In this document: piece after piece, positions 52,126-60,804 of the stretch
How the letters are laid out: every line of letters starts with the position of its first letter
Position numbering within the stretch: the first letter of the stretch is position 1
Origin: Micavibrio sp. UBA6145
Lineage (GTDB): Bacteria; Pseudomonadota; Alphaproteobacteria; Micavibrionales; UBA1664
NCBI GenBank assembly: GCA_002423205.1
Contig: DIUZ01000026.1
Span: 508,452 to 572,451 of the forward strand
Direction: 5' to 3'
DNA length: 64,000 nucleotides
Made by a program: the position numbers and the translations under genes
The notes under the pieces: model-generated
Database searches by the model: none
Seen by the model: the letters and a program-made list of their open reading frames with translations, nothing else
Told to the model about the DNA's origin: nothing

Positions 52126-53717
52126 CGAACGTCACAGAAAAGCCCCTTGATATACTGATCGCTGATGACGATGAAATCGACCGCATCGCGATCAAACGCT
52201 ATCTGAAAAACGCGGGAAAACAGATCGTATTCCACGAAACCGTCACTGGCGCAGACACATTGTCAATAATGCAAAGCCGGCCGTTTGATTGTGTATTTCT
52301 TGATTATTATCTGGCCGATATGAACGGCGTTGCGATTCTTAAAAATCTTTATGATCCGGAAATGGGCCTGACGCAAAGCCCGGTGGTCATGATGACCGGC
52401 ATGAAAAGCGAAGAAGCAATGGTCGACGCCCTGCGATCCGGTGCACAGGATTACATCCTGAAAGACAACATGTCCGCAGCCAATCTGAACATGGCGCTGG
52501 CCAAGTCGCGCGAATTATACGAACTCAAGCGCAGCCGCCACCAGGCGGAAGCGGAATTGCACCATGTCCGCAAGATGGAAGCCATCGGCAACCTGACCAG
52601 TGGCGTGGCCCATGACTTTAACAATCTTCTGACCGTTGTCATCGGTAATGCACATATCCTGCGCCGCCGCCTGAAAGGGGGGTTCGAAAACTGCTCGATG
52701 GACGACGTCGACAGCAAACTGGACGCGATTGAAACCGTGGCGCAACGCGGGGCTGAACTGGTCCGCCGCCTGATGATATTTTCACGGCAATCCACCCTGG
52801 CCCATGAAAAGGTCGATGTGAATACGCGTATCAGAAACACGGTCCAGATTCTAAGCCGCACGCTCGGCTCCCATATCGAGATCGATACCATCACCGAGGA
52901 AACGGTCTGGCCGGTCTTTATTGATCCGGGCGAATTCGAAAACATGATCATCAATTTCGCCGTCAATGCCCGTGACGCCATGCCCGCGGGTGGAAAGCTT
53001 TTGATCGAGACGCATAACGTGGTGCTGGATGATTCTTACACCCTGGGCCATCCCGACGTCGAAGCCGGTAAATACGTGATGATCGCTATATCCGATACCG
53101 GATCAGGCATGAGTGCGGATGTCCAGAAACGCATCTTCGAGCCATTTTTCACAACGAAGGAGGAGGGGGAGGGCACGGGCCTTGGCATGTCCATGGCCTA
53201 CGGCTTCATCCGCCAGTGTCACGGACACATTCATGTCTACAGTGAAATGGCCATCGGCACAGTCTTTCGTATTTATCTGCCATGCATGGAAGCGGTCCCG
53301 GGTTTTGACAATCTGCCTGCACCGGCCATCCCGGGGGGGCGTGAAACCATTCTCGTGGCGGAAGACGACGAAGACGCGCGTCAGCTTGCCCTGGCCATGC
53401 TGGAACGTCTTGGTTATAGAACGCTGGAGGCGCGCAATGGCCGCATCGCGCTTGAACTGCTCAAACGTGAACACAATAATATCGATCTGGTTTTTACAGA
53501 TATTGTCATGTCCGGCGGCATTGGCGGGGTCGAACTGGTCCGGCTGATGCGCGAAGACTGCCCGCAGATGAAAGTTCTCTACGCATCCGGCTACACCGAA
53601 AACGCCATTCCGGATTACCAGCTCTGCGCGGGCGAGGAATTCATCAGCAAACCCTTCCGGCGCGAAGTGCTGGCCACCAAACTGCGCAAGGTTCTGGACA
53701 CCAAACACGCCGCATAA
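52122..53717 (+). CDS. Soluble hybrid kinase: receiver - HisKA - HATPase - receiver
   Basis: A 531-residue cytoplasmic protein. The N-terminal receiver has D61 (VFLDYYL) and the lysine in YILKD. A coiled coil (residues about 125-152) leads to HisKA with H164 in SGVAHDFNNLLTV, the ATPase with NARDAMPAGG and EGTGLGMSMAYGF, and a C-terminal receiver with D460 (FTDIVM) and K in FISKPF. It has no membrane or periplasmic sensor, so its input is likely phosphoryl transfer to the N-terminal receiver from the preceding kinase. It ends the operon before a terminator. Confidence 0.92.
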   Translation: MTNVTEKPLDILIADDDEIDRIAIKRYLKNAGKQIVFHETVTGADTLSIMQSRPFDCVFLDYYLADMNGVAILKNLYDPEMGLTQSPVVMMTGMKSEEAMVDALRSGAQDYILKDNMSAANLNMALAKSRELYELKRSRHQAEAELHHVRKMEAIGNLTSGVAHDFNNLLTVVIGNAHILRRRLKGGFENCSMDDVDSKLDAIETVAQRGAELVRRLMIFSRQSTLAHEKVDVNTRIRNTVQILSRTLGSHIEIDTITEETVWPVFIDPGEFENMIINFAVNARDAMPAGGKLLIETHNVVLDDSYTLGHPDVEAGKYVMIAISDTGSGMSADVQKRIFEPFFTTKEEGEGTGLGMSMAYGFIRQCHGHIHVYSEMAIGTVFRIYLPCMEAVPGFDNLPAPAIPGGRETILVAEDDEDARQLALAMLERLGYRTLEARNGRIALELLKREHNNIDLVFTDIVMSGGIGGVELVRLMREDCPQMKVLYASGYTENAIPDYQLCAGEEFISKPFRREVLATKLRKVLDTKHAA

Positions 53718-53720
53718 AAA

Positions 53721-53752
53721 ACCGCCCGGACAGGGATGCCGGGCGGTCTTTT
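53721..53752 (+). terminator. Terminator of the signalling operon
   Basis: ACCGCCCGG pairs with CCGGGCGGT around nine bases, followed by CTTTTCC, directly after the second kinase gene. Confidence 0.85.
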
Positions 53753-53785
53753 CCTCTTCTCTGGGAAGAGGACCGACGACATCGC

Positions 53786-54280
53786 TTAAGCAGCGATATC
53801 GTGGGCGTCGGTATTCTCAAGCATCTTCCTGATCGCATCGGCCTGTTCGCTGGTTTCAGCGCGCACAGCCAGAAGGATCGCGCCGTCACGGACGGCACCT
53901 TCATAGAGTTCGGCTTCAAATTCCGGGACAGCCGTACCAATCAGGCCGCCAACTGCGCCGCCCGCAAGGGCACCGGCACCGGCACCGGCAGCGCTGGAAA
54001 CCAGCCAGCCGGAAATGACGATACCAGCTGCCGGAACAGCCACGGCACCAGCCGTCAGCAATGCACCGAGCACCGCGCCGGCAAGACCGCCAGCCACGCC
54101 GCCCCAGGCAATGCCTTTGTCGCTTTTGTTATCGCGTTTTAGGTTGAAGGCCGTCTCGCGGGTGTTTTCAGACACGATGACGGATACCTGGCTGTCACTA
54201 ATGCCAAGGTTTTCAAGGCGTTGCAGTGCCACTTCCGCGGCCTGGCGGGTTTTAAAGGTCGAGGTGATAATCTTGGACAT
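53786..54280 (-). CDS. General stress protein (YflT/17M-like domain) with glycine-rich membrane segment
   Basis: A 164-residue protein. The N-terminal 45 residues (IITSTFKTRQAAEVALQRLE, VSVIVSE) and the C-terminal part (LLAVRAETSEQADAIRKMLE) form a ferredoxin-like domain as in the heat-induced YflT family; between them lie two Gly/Ala-rich hydrophobic segments (GLAGAVLGALLTAGAVAV and GAGAGALAGGAVGGLIG) that may enter the membrane. The ATG at 54280 has GGAG upstream; the longer frame to 54508 is not supported. It faces the TonB cluster divergently. Confidence 0.78.
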   Translation of the reverse strand: MSKIITSTFKTRQAAEVALQRLENLGISDSQVSVIVSENTRETAFNLKRDNKSDKGIAWGGVAGGLAGAVLGALLTAGAVAVPAAGIVISGWLVSSAAGAGAGALAGGAVGGLIGTAVPEFEAELYEGAVRDGAILLAVRAETSEQADAIRKMLENTDAHDIAA

Positions 54281-54385
54281 GCAAATCTCCTTACAAAAAT
54301 CGTTACATCTTTCCAATGTTTGAGCGGGGAAGGAAGTTCCCGCCCGTCTTGTATCCGTAACCGAAACATGGAATAGCTTGTCCCC

Positions 54386-54754
54386 ATGATGACCCCGGAT
54401 GCCCGTAACGCCTGGTACCAGCACGCTCTGATGCTGGCGCTTGTGGCATGCGTGCTCCGTGCGCTTATCCCGGTCGGCTTCATGCCCGACTTTTCTGCGC
54501 CCGGCCACATGGTCATCTGTTCAGAAACCGCGATGGTTAAAACCATCGATGTGGACCCTGCCGACCATGCCGCCAAAAAAACTGCGCATGATGTCTGCGG
54601 CTTTGCTGTGAATGGCACCGGTCTGGCGGCCAAGCTTGATATGGTGAAGGTGCCTGCGCTCGCATCCATCACCCATGTCTGGCGCGGGGTGCAAAGCCTG
54701 TCCGTCTACGCCGCGTCGTCTTACGCGTCGCGTGCGCCGCCTGTTGTTCTTTGA
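54386..54754 (+). CDS. DUF2946-like membrane protein
   Basis: A 122-residue protein: a hydrophobic N-terminal helix (LMLALVACVLRALIPVGFMP) and the family marks HMVICSETAM, HDVCGFA and the C-terminal SRAPP, typical of DUF2946 proteins. They commonly sit before TonB-dependent receptors, often of copper or siderophore type, and their role is unknown. It lies 43 bases upstream of the receptor on the same strand. RBS is poor. Confidence 0.7.
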   Translation: MMTPDARNAWYQHALMLALVACVLRALIPVGFMPDFSAPGHMVICSETAMVKTIDVDPADHAAKKTAHDVCGFAVNGTGLAAKLDMVKVPALASITHVWRGVQSLSVYAASSYASRAPPVVL

Positions 54755-54797
54755 TCGCCTTTTAATACACGCATCAAAAACAAACAGGATTTTTCCA

Positions 54798-56786
54798 ATG
54801 TCTATGTCTATCCGCGCATTGCTGTGCGCTGCCGCCCTCATTCCGTCTACCGCCATGGCCGATCATCTGTATGTCGTTGTCCCCGTCGGCAAAGACAAAC
54901 CCCTGACCGCCATCAGCACAGATCAGGCCAGTTTTGATCTGCGTCGCATTCCCGGCGGTGCGGATGTCATTCCCGCCACCGATTATAAGGACAGCTACGC
55001 CGTCGGCCTGAAAGACATGCTGGCACGCACGCCGGGTGTACTGGCCCAGCCGCGCTGGGGTGAAGAATCCCGCCTGTCCATTCGTGGGTCCGGCATTTCG
55101 CGCGGTTTCCACATGCGTGGCATCGCCATTCTGCAGGACGGCATTCCGTTCAGCTTCGCCGACGGCAGCACCGATTTCCAGGAACTGGACCCGCTGGCCC
55201 TGCAACATCTTGAGGTGTATCGGGGCGGTCAGGCCCTGCGCTACGGCACGGCCACGCTTGGCGGCGCGGTCAACGCCGTCACACCGTCCGCCCGCAATCT
55301 GGATTACCACGGACAGCTGCGCCTTGAAGGCGGCAGCTACGCCACCAAACGCAGTCATGCTGACGGTGGGTATATCATCAACAATGTCGACCTGTACGGA
55401 TCGCTCACCCACGCGGAAAGCGATGGTTTCCGCGAACAAAGCGAACAGGACAATACAAAGTTCAACGCCAATATGGGCATACGCATCACGCCGGATATCG
55501 AAACCCGCACATATTTGTCATGGAACGACCTGAACCAGGAAGTGCCGGGCACGGTATCGAAGGCAAGCGCATTGAACACACCGACCCGTGTGCCGTTCAT
55601 CAATGCCGATGATGATTACGCACGCGACATCCAGTCCATGCGCATTTCCAACCGCACCGTCTTCAACCTTGGCGGCGGCGCGCAGGTTGAGGCCGGCGGA
55701 TATATCAATGACAAACAGCTCTACCACCCGATCTTCGACATCATCGATCAGGACAGCCTTGATACCGGCGTCTTCACGCGTATTAAAAATGAACGTTCTG
55801 TTCTCGGTCTCAATCTCGGCCGCGGCGTCAACTATGCCGACCGTTACGTGAACGAAGGCGGCAATCGCGGTGCGCAAAGCGCCAGCGGCCGCCAGATCGC
55901 CCGCAATGCGGAAATCTACGGCGAACACCGTTTTGCCCTGACCGATGCGCTGGACGCCATCACCGGTTTTCAGGCGCAGGTCTCAGAACGGGATTACACG
56001 GATAACGTCAATTCCGCGCGCAGTGATGAAAAAATCTATCGCAGCTTCAATCCCAAATTCGGCCTGATGTGGAAGCTGGACGCGAACAACGAGGTCTACA
56101 CAAGCCTGACCCGGTCCAGTGAACTGCCCACATTCTCCGAACTGGTGCAGGGCGCTATACCGGGCTTCGTGCCGGTCAACATGCAAACCGCCTGGACGGC
56201 TGAACTTGGTACACGCGGCGCACGCGGCGCATGGGACTGGGACGCAACCATCTACCGTGCGCATATCAAGGACGAAATGTTGCAATACGCGGTCACGCCC
56301 AATATTCCGGCCAGCACCTTCAATGCCGGTGAAACCGTGCACCAGGGTATTGAGCTGGGGCTTGGTTATCGTTTCAGCGACGCATGGTCGATGCAGGGTG
56401 TCTATAACTACAGCGATTTCTTCTTTGACGGTGATGTCCAGTTTGGGGACAATAAAATCGCCGGTGCCGCCCCGCATGAAATCCGCATCTTCCTGCAATA
56501 CAAAAACGGACCGTTCACAATTACCCCGAATGTCGAATGGGTGCCGCAGGCCGCATGGGTCGATTTTGCCAACACGGCCAAAAGCGATTCCTACGCGCTG
56601 CTGAATCTGAAGGCTGAGGTCGAGATTAACGAGCGCACGACATTCTTCATCGATGGCCGCAACCTGACCAATGAAAAATACATCCCGTCTTTCAGTACGG
56701 TCACGGATGCGCGCACCGCCAACATGAACGTATTTTACCCCGGTGATGGTGCCAGCGCCTATGCCGGGTTAAAGGTCAAATTCTGA
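54798..56786 (+). CDS. TonB-dependent outer-membrane receptor
   Basis: A 662-residue protein with a signal peptide (MSMSIRALLCAAALIPSTAMA-DH). The plug domain runs from about residue 40 to 150 (LKDMLARTPGVLAQPRWGEE, SRLSIRGSGISRGFHMRG, LEVYRGGQALRYGTATLGGA) and a 22-strand-type barrel follows, ending with FFIDGRNLTNEKYIPSF and GLKVKF. It imports iron chelates or similar ligands. The ATG at 54798 has AGGA upstream; the upstream frame to 54675 is not supported. It is coupled to the PepSY gene by one base. Confidence 0.92.
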   Translation: MSMSIRALLCAAALIPSTAMADHLYVVVPVGKDKPLTAISTDQASFDLRRIPGGADVIPATDYKDSYAVGLKDMLARTPGVLAQPRWGEESRLSIRGSGISRGFHMRGIAILQDGIPFSFADGSTDFQELDPLALQHLEVYRGGQALRYGTATLGGAVNAVTPSARNLDYHGQLRLEGGSYATKRSHADGGYIINNVDLYGSLTHAESDGFREQSEQDNTKFNANMGIRITPDIETRTYLSWNDLNQEVPGTVSKASALNTPTRVPFINADDDYARDIQSMRISNRTVFNLGGGAQVEAGGYINDKQLYHPIFDIIDQDSLDTGVFTRIKNERSVLGLNLGRGVNYADRYVNEGGNRGAQSASGRQIARNAEIYGEHRFALTDALDAITGFQAQVSERDYTDNVNSARSDEKIYRSFNPKFGLMWKLDANNEVYTSLTRSSELPTFSELVQGAIPGFVPVNMQTAWTAELGTRGARGAWDWDATIYRAHIKDEMLQYAVTPNIPASTFNAGETVHQGIELGLGYRFSDAWSMQGVYNYSDFFFDGDVQFGDNKIAGAAPHEIRIFLQYKNGPFTITPNVEWVPQAAWVDFANTAKSDSYALLNLKAEVEINERTTFFIDGRNLTNEKYIPSFSTVTDARTANMNVFYPGDGASAYAGLKVKF

Positions 56787-58051
56787 TGAACCGTTTCGAC
56801 GTTCTTAAATTTCACCGCCGCATCGCCCTTTGGGTGGCGGCGGCATTCCTGATCTGGGGCATGAGCGGGCTTATTCACCCGGTCATGTCGTGGACCAACC
56901 CGCGGCCCGTCGCGTTTGCACCGCCGCCGTCAGCGCCCGTAGCCGTCCCGCCGTTAAGCGTGGTTAAGTCTGCACTGGGTGATATGGATGTGCAGACTGT
57001 GCGCATCTGGCCGGGTGCGGTCTGGGCCGACGGCGACGTGCATGCGCTCAAAGGGAGTAAACCATTGCCGGATATGGACCGTGACCGCGCTGTCACGCTG
57101 GCCCGGTATTACAGCGGCGAGATATCGGGCGTTTCCGATACAACGCTCATCACCGCCTTCGATGATAAGTACCCTTATATCAACCGGTATCTGCCTGCAT
57201 GGCGTGTGAGCTTCGATAACGGCAAAACCGTCTATGTCGAAACCGGCACGGACCGCCTCGGGTCCATCACCGATCGTCGCAAGGTCATTTTGCAAACCGT
57301 GTTTGAAAACCTGCACACGCTCAAATTCATGGACGGGATTGAGCCCGCACGTGTCGCCATGATCGCGGCTTTGGTCGGTAGCATCCCGCTGATGGCACTC
57401 ATGGGCGCATTCCTGCATGCCGTCCTCCGCCGCCGTGCCAGCGGCCCGCGGCAATATCACCGCCTGATCACGCTGGCTGGTGCCGTGCCGCTGCTATGCT
57501 TCGGCGTCAGCGGCCTGTTTCATCTGGGTATGCAGTCACCGCTTGTGTACGAAACCCTGCCCGTCATGCCTGCGACATCGGTGAAAGACATGCGCTTCAT
57601 GCCAGATGCAGGGCAGGTGGATGACTTACGCCTTGTTGCCGGATGGTGGCGCGTTGAAAAGGCAGGCGAGGTATCTTACCGAAATGCGGCCAGCGGCCAG
57701 ACATTGAAGGGGGATGAGGCCTTCGCCCGTCATCTGGCAACGCAGTGGGGATCGGGTGATATCGCCGGTATCAGCATCGTCACCAAATTCACGCCTGAAT
57801 ACGGCTTCGCCAATAAGCGCCTGCCGGTCTTCCGTGTTGAACCCGTATCGGGCCCTTTAATGTTTATCGAGGCCCGGACCGCCACCATGGCGGCCATGGC
57901 CAGCAGGGTCGCAGCTGCCGAAACATGGGCCTTTTCAAACCTTCATAAATGGCAGTTTATCGCCAGCCGTCCATGGCGTGACGGCCTCATGGTTTTCGTG
58001 GTTTTACTTGGGTTTGCGGGCGTCTATATGGGCTTGCGTATACGCCGCTAA
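56786..58051 (+). CDS. PepSY-associated membrane protein (iron-uptake-type)
   Basis: A 421-residue membrane protein: FHRRIALWVAAAFLIWGMSG opens TM1, then periplasmic PepSY repeats (ALARYYSGEISGV, NKRLPVFRVEPVSG), two middle helices near residues 190-215 and 230-255, and a C-terminal helix (MVFVVLLGFAGVYMGLRIRR). Such proteins follow TonB receptors and are often linked to ferric-siderophore reduction at the inner membrane. Both substrate and reductase activity are inferred only. It is the last gene before secE. Confidence 0.82.
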   Translation: MNRFDVLKFHRRIALWVAAAFLIWGMSGLIHPVMSWTNPRPVAFAPPPSAPVAVPPLSVVKSALGDMDVQTVRIWPGAVWADGDVHALKGSKPLPDMDRDRAVTLARYYSGEISGVSDTTLITAFDDKYPYINRYLPAWRVSFDNGKTVYVETGTDRLGSITDRRKVILQTVFENLHTLKFMDGIEPARVAMIAALVGSIPLMALMGAFLHAVLRRRASGPRQYHRLITLAGAVPLLCFGVSGLFHLGMQSPLVYETLPVMPATSVKDMRFMPDAGQVDDLRLVAGWWRVEKAGEVSYRNAASGQTLKGDEAFARHLATQWGSGDIAGISIVTKFTPEYGFANKRLPVFRVEPVSGPLMFIEARTATMAAMASRVAAAETWAFSNLHKWQFIASRPWRDGLMVFVVLLGFAGVYMGLRIRR

Positions 58052-58184
58052 AAAAAGGGTGGCTTTTGGGATGGCCCGGGGGTATAAAACGCCATTCCCT
58101 AAAATTCAGCGACCTCAAAAAGCCCCCCGGGCTTACGAGCTGCTGGACGGAAAAACGATTAGAGGCATTCTTTCGAGGCATATA

Positions 58185-58373
58185 ATGGCTAAAACAGGCC
58201 CCATCGAGTTTTTGAAACAAGTCCGTCAGGAAGCTTTGCGCGTCACCTGGCCCACGCGCAAGGAAACCACCCAGTCGACCATCGTCGTTTTCGTGATGGT
58301 TATGATCTCGGCAATCTTCCTGTTCGGTATCGACCAGATTATTTCGTTCATCATTCAATTGATTCTTGGATAA
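58185..58373 (+). CDS. secE: Preprotein translocase subunit SecE
   Basis: A 62-residue protein: MAKTGPIEFLKQVRQEALRV with the amphipathic helix and VTWPTRKET, followed by one membrane helix. It is the short form with a single helix typical of alphaproteobacteria. The ATG at 58185 is preceded by GAGG; longer upstream frame is not needed. It binds SecY in the translocon. It pairs with nusG 11 bases on. Confidence 0.95.
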   Translation: MAKTGPIEFLKQVRQEALRVTWPTRKETTQSTIVVFVMVMISAIFLFGIDQIISFIIQLILG

Positions 58374-58384
58374 GGATTTAAGAC

Positions 58385-58969
58385 ATGTCTGAAGCAGCAG
58401 AACAAAAAGAAACAGCACCGCACCCCAACGCCGCAACCGCCCGCTGGTACGTCCTGCACGTCTATTCGGGTTTTGAGGCCAAGGTGAAGGAAACCATTCT
58501 CGACAAGGCCAAAAAACAGGCCCTCGACGACAACTTCCACGAGATCCTGGTCCCGAAAGAAGAAGTCACGGAAATCAAGCGTGGCAAACGCGTGTCCACC
58601 GAACGCAACGTGTTCCCTGGCTACGTCATGGTCAAGATGAACATGTCTGACGATGCGTGGCACCTGGTCAAGAACACCCCGAAAGTCACGGGCTTCCTGG
58701 GGTCTGGCAACAAGCCGCAGGCCATCAGCGAAGGTGAGGCAAACCGCCTGATCACCCAGCTGGCCGCACCGCAGGGTGCCGGTGGTTCGCGCCGCACCGT
58801 TACCTTCGACATCGGCGAAGAAATCCGCATCACCGACGGCGCATTCGCCTCGATGGTTGGGACGGTTGAAGAAATCGACGACGAAAAAGGCAGGCTCAAA
58901 GCGTCTGTTTCGATCTTCGGTCGTCCGACCCCGGTCGAGTTGGAATTCGGCCAGGTCGAAAAAACCTGA
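58385..58969 (+). CDS. nusG: Transcription termination/antitermination protein NusG
   Basis: A 194-residue protein: ARWYVLHVYSGFEAKVKE and FPGYVMVKMNMSDDAWHLVKNTP form the NGN domain that binds RNA polymerase, and the KOW domain (EEIRITDGAFASMVGTVEEI) ends it. It couples transcription with translation and Rho. The expected rplK-rplA-rplJ-rplL genes do not follow; a terminator and rlmE do. Confidence 0.97.
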   Translation: MSEAAEQKETAPHPNAATARWYVLHVYSGFEAKVKETILDKAKKQALDDNFHEILVPKEEVTEIKRGKRVSTERNVFPGYVMVKMNMSDDAWHLVKNTPKVTGFLGSGNKPQAISEGEANRLITQLAAPQGAGGSRRTVTFDIGEEIRITDGAFASMVGTVEEIDDEKGRLKASVSIFGRPTPVELEFGQVEKT

Positions 58970-58975
58970 TAACAG

Positions 58976-59001
58976 ACCCGGCCTTGAAAGCCGGGTTTTT
59001 T
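58976..59001 (+). terminator. Terminator of secE-nusG
   Basis: ACCCGGC (58976-58982) and GCCGGGT (58990-58996) with a 7-base loop, followed by a TTTTTT run, directly after the nusG stop. Confidence 0.87.
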
Positions 59002-59023
59002 ATCTCCAAACGGATTAGACGTC

Positions 59024-59680
59024 ATGAAACCGCCGAGTGGCCGCGAACGTAAAGATCGCGTCAAGAACAAGAAGATCAAGGACTCGTCGAAACAGTGGCT
59101 GCAACGCCACATCAACGATCCCTATGTGCACAAGGCGAATGCCGAGGGCTTCCGTTCGCGCGCGGCGTTCAAGCTGATTGAGATCAATGAAAAGATTCAC
59201 ATCCTCAAGCCCGGCATGAAAGTCGTCGATCTGGGCGCTGCCCCCGGCGGCTGGTCACAGGTGCTGGCCAAAAAGAAAATGGCCCATATCGCGGCCATCG
59301 ATATTCTGGCCATGGACCCGATTGAAGGCGTCGATTTCATCGAAATGGATTTCACCGACAACGAAGCCCCCGACCGCCTGAAAAGCATCATGCAGGGCGA
59401 AGCCGATGTCGTGCTGTCCGACCTGTCCCCCAACACCACCGGTCATAAACGCACGGACCATTTGCGCATGATGGCGCTGGTCGAAATGGCGTGGGATTTT
59501 GCAAAGGATGTTTTGAAACCCGGCGGATCGTTTGTGACCAAGGTGTTTCAGGGCGGCGCGGAAGGTGATTTTCTGGCGGGTCTCAAACCCCATTTCCAGA
59601 CCGTCAAACATATCAAGCCGCCCGCATCGCGTTCGGAAAGTTCGGAAATTTATCTGATCGGTATCGGCTTTAGAAAATAA
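59024..59680 (+). CDS. rlmE: 23S rRNA (uridine-2'-O)-methyltransferase RlmE (FtsJ)
   Basis: A 218-residue protein: basic N-terminus (RERKDRVKNKKIKDSSKQWL), SRAAFKLIEI with the catalytic lysine, VVDLGAAPGGWSQV (SAM site), LSDLSPNTTGHK with the catalytic aspartate, FVTKVFQGGAE with lysine and a final ESSEIYLIG. It methylates U2552 of 23S rRNA in E. coli terms. It is separated from nusG by a terminator. Confidence 0.95.
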   Translation: MKPPSGRERKDRVKNKKIKDSSKQWLQRHINDPYVHKANAEGFRSRAAFKLIEINEKIHILKPGMKVVDLGAAPGGWSQVLAKKKMAHIAAIDILAMDPIEGVDFIEMDFTDNEAPDRLKSIMQGEADVVLSDLSPNTTGHKRTDHLRMMALVEMAWDFAKDVLKPGGSFVTKVFQGGAEGDFLAGLKPHFQTVKHIKPPASRSESSEIYLIGIGFRK

Positions 59681-59774
59681 CGGAGCTGCAAAGCAGCGAT
59701 TGGCTGCGACTGCAGCCCGCGCTTTCGCGCGAGCAGGGGCGAACAGAGTGAGCGGGGCGGCGAGCCCCCATAGT

Positions 59775-60731
59775 TTAGGTGTTGTAACGGCGCTGGTCTG
59801 AATGCACCCAGGGCGATGTTGCCTGCGCCATCACCATCATGTCCGGCGACCATTGCACGCGCGGTGCAAAACCACGGCCGCGCGACACGGTGCGTGTCTC
59901 TTGCTGTATTTCTGATGCTTCGCTGGTCATCATGCGGACAGCGCCCTGATTGTCCAGAACGATATCCTGTGCCTGTGCGACGCCCGGGTCGTTCCAGCGA
60001 ATGGCGCTCGGCAGGATGACTTCGGGGCCCTGGTCTGTATTGTCCAGATTATATGTGGCGCTTGCCGTTTGCACTGGTGCATCGCCGGACACGCCGCCAC
60101 CGCCTGAGAATTTCGTATCGAATTTATTGTAAACCTGTTGCAGCGACAGAGGGCGGCCCTGCGCATAAAACACGCCCTTGTTCGAACGTGCCGCTTCGGG
60201 GAAGAAACTGGCCGCCGGTGCCCACGGGTTTTTCTTCATCGATGTAATGAAATTGGATGCGCCCTGCGCACCCAGAAAATGGGCCATGTATAAATCGGTG
60301 CCGCTCGGTTTGATGCCCGTGGTCTCGGACAGGAAGCTGTGATTTTCCATCGCAAGTTCAGCCGCCATCAGGCTGGATGCCTGCGGGTCCTTGCGCAGGT
60401 TTAAAATGGCGCGCTTGGTGGCAGGATTGGGGACGTAATATTCGCCGCTGGAATTCTGTTTGATCGCATCCGCATATTTGCCGTAGCCATGCTCGGCCCC
60501 ATGCGTCTTGATCTCGCGCAGCCATGTCTGGTCGATAAACTGGTACAGACCGGTGGCCGAGGACGTTTTGGCCTTGGCGTTCGGGTTCATCGAGCTTTCG
60601 ACCCTGGCCTGTTTGACCAGATAGTCAAAATCGACCCCGGTTTTGGCGCTGGCGTTCTGAATGGCCTTGGTGACGCGGTTTTGCGCCCCGTTGGAGCCAT
60701 AAATCTGGAAATTGGCGGTGTCGCTGATCAT
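59775..60731 (-). CDS. Lytic transglycosylase-like (SLT domain) protein
   Basis: A 318-residue protein. The SLT-type domain (about residues 25-180) has the catalytic glutamate in QARVESSMNPNAKA, followed by SSATGLYQFIDQTWL, and a motif NHSFLSETTG later. No clear signal peptide is seen at the chosen ATG; an upstream in-frame hydrophobic stretch starts without a normal start codon. Residues 190-318 are a Ser/Gln-rich tail. It cleaves peptidoglycan glycan strands in principle; it might be exported by the flagellar system. Divergent from the acyl-CoA dehydrogenase gene. Confidence 0.82.
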   Translation of the reverse strand: MISDTANFQIYGSNGAQNRVTKAIQNASAKTGVDFDYLVKQARVESSMNPNAKAKTSSATGLYQFIDQTWLREIKTHGAEHGYGKYADAIKQNSSGEYYVPNPATKRAILNLRKDPQASSLMAAELAMENHSFLSETTGIKPSGTDLYMAHFLGAQGASNFITSMKKNPWAPAASFFPEAARSNKGVFYAQGRPLSLQQVYNKFDTKFSGGGGVSGDAPVQTASATYNLDNTDQGPEVILPSAIRWNDPGVAQAQDIVLDNQGAVRMMTSEASEIQQETRTVSRGRGFAPRVQWSPDMMVMAQATSPWVHSDQRRYNT

Positions 60732-60804
60732 CTTGAGAAGGTCTTCTGCAATGGCCGTGCCAAGTGCTAAACTGGCAATGAACTAATCGCTTAAGGGTTT
60801 TTGA

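Noticed and set aside
53786..54508. Longer start for the YflT-like gene
   Set aside because: The first 76 residues are low-quality and lack an RBS, whereas ATG 54280 has GGAG at a normal distance.
54675..54797. Longer start for the TonB receptor
   Set aside because: It would remove the signal peptide from the N-terminus and overlap the DUF2946 gene.
59681..59774. GC-rich hairpin-like stretch after rlmE, considered as terminator or REP element
   Set aside because: Several short dyads but no T run and no second copy seen in the window.
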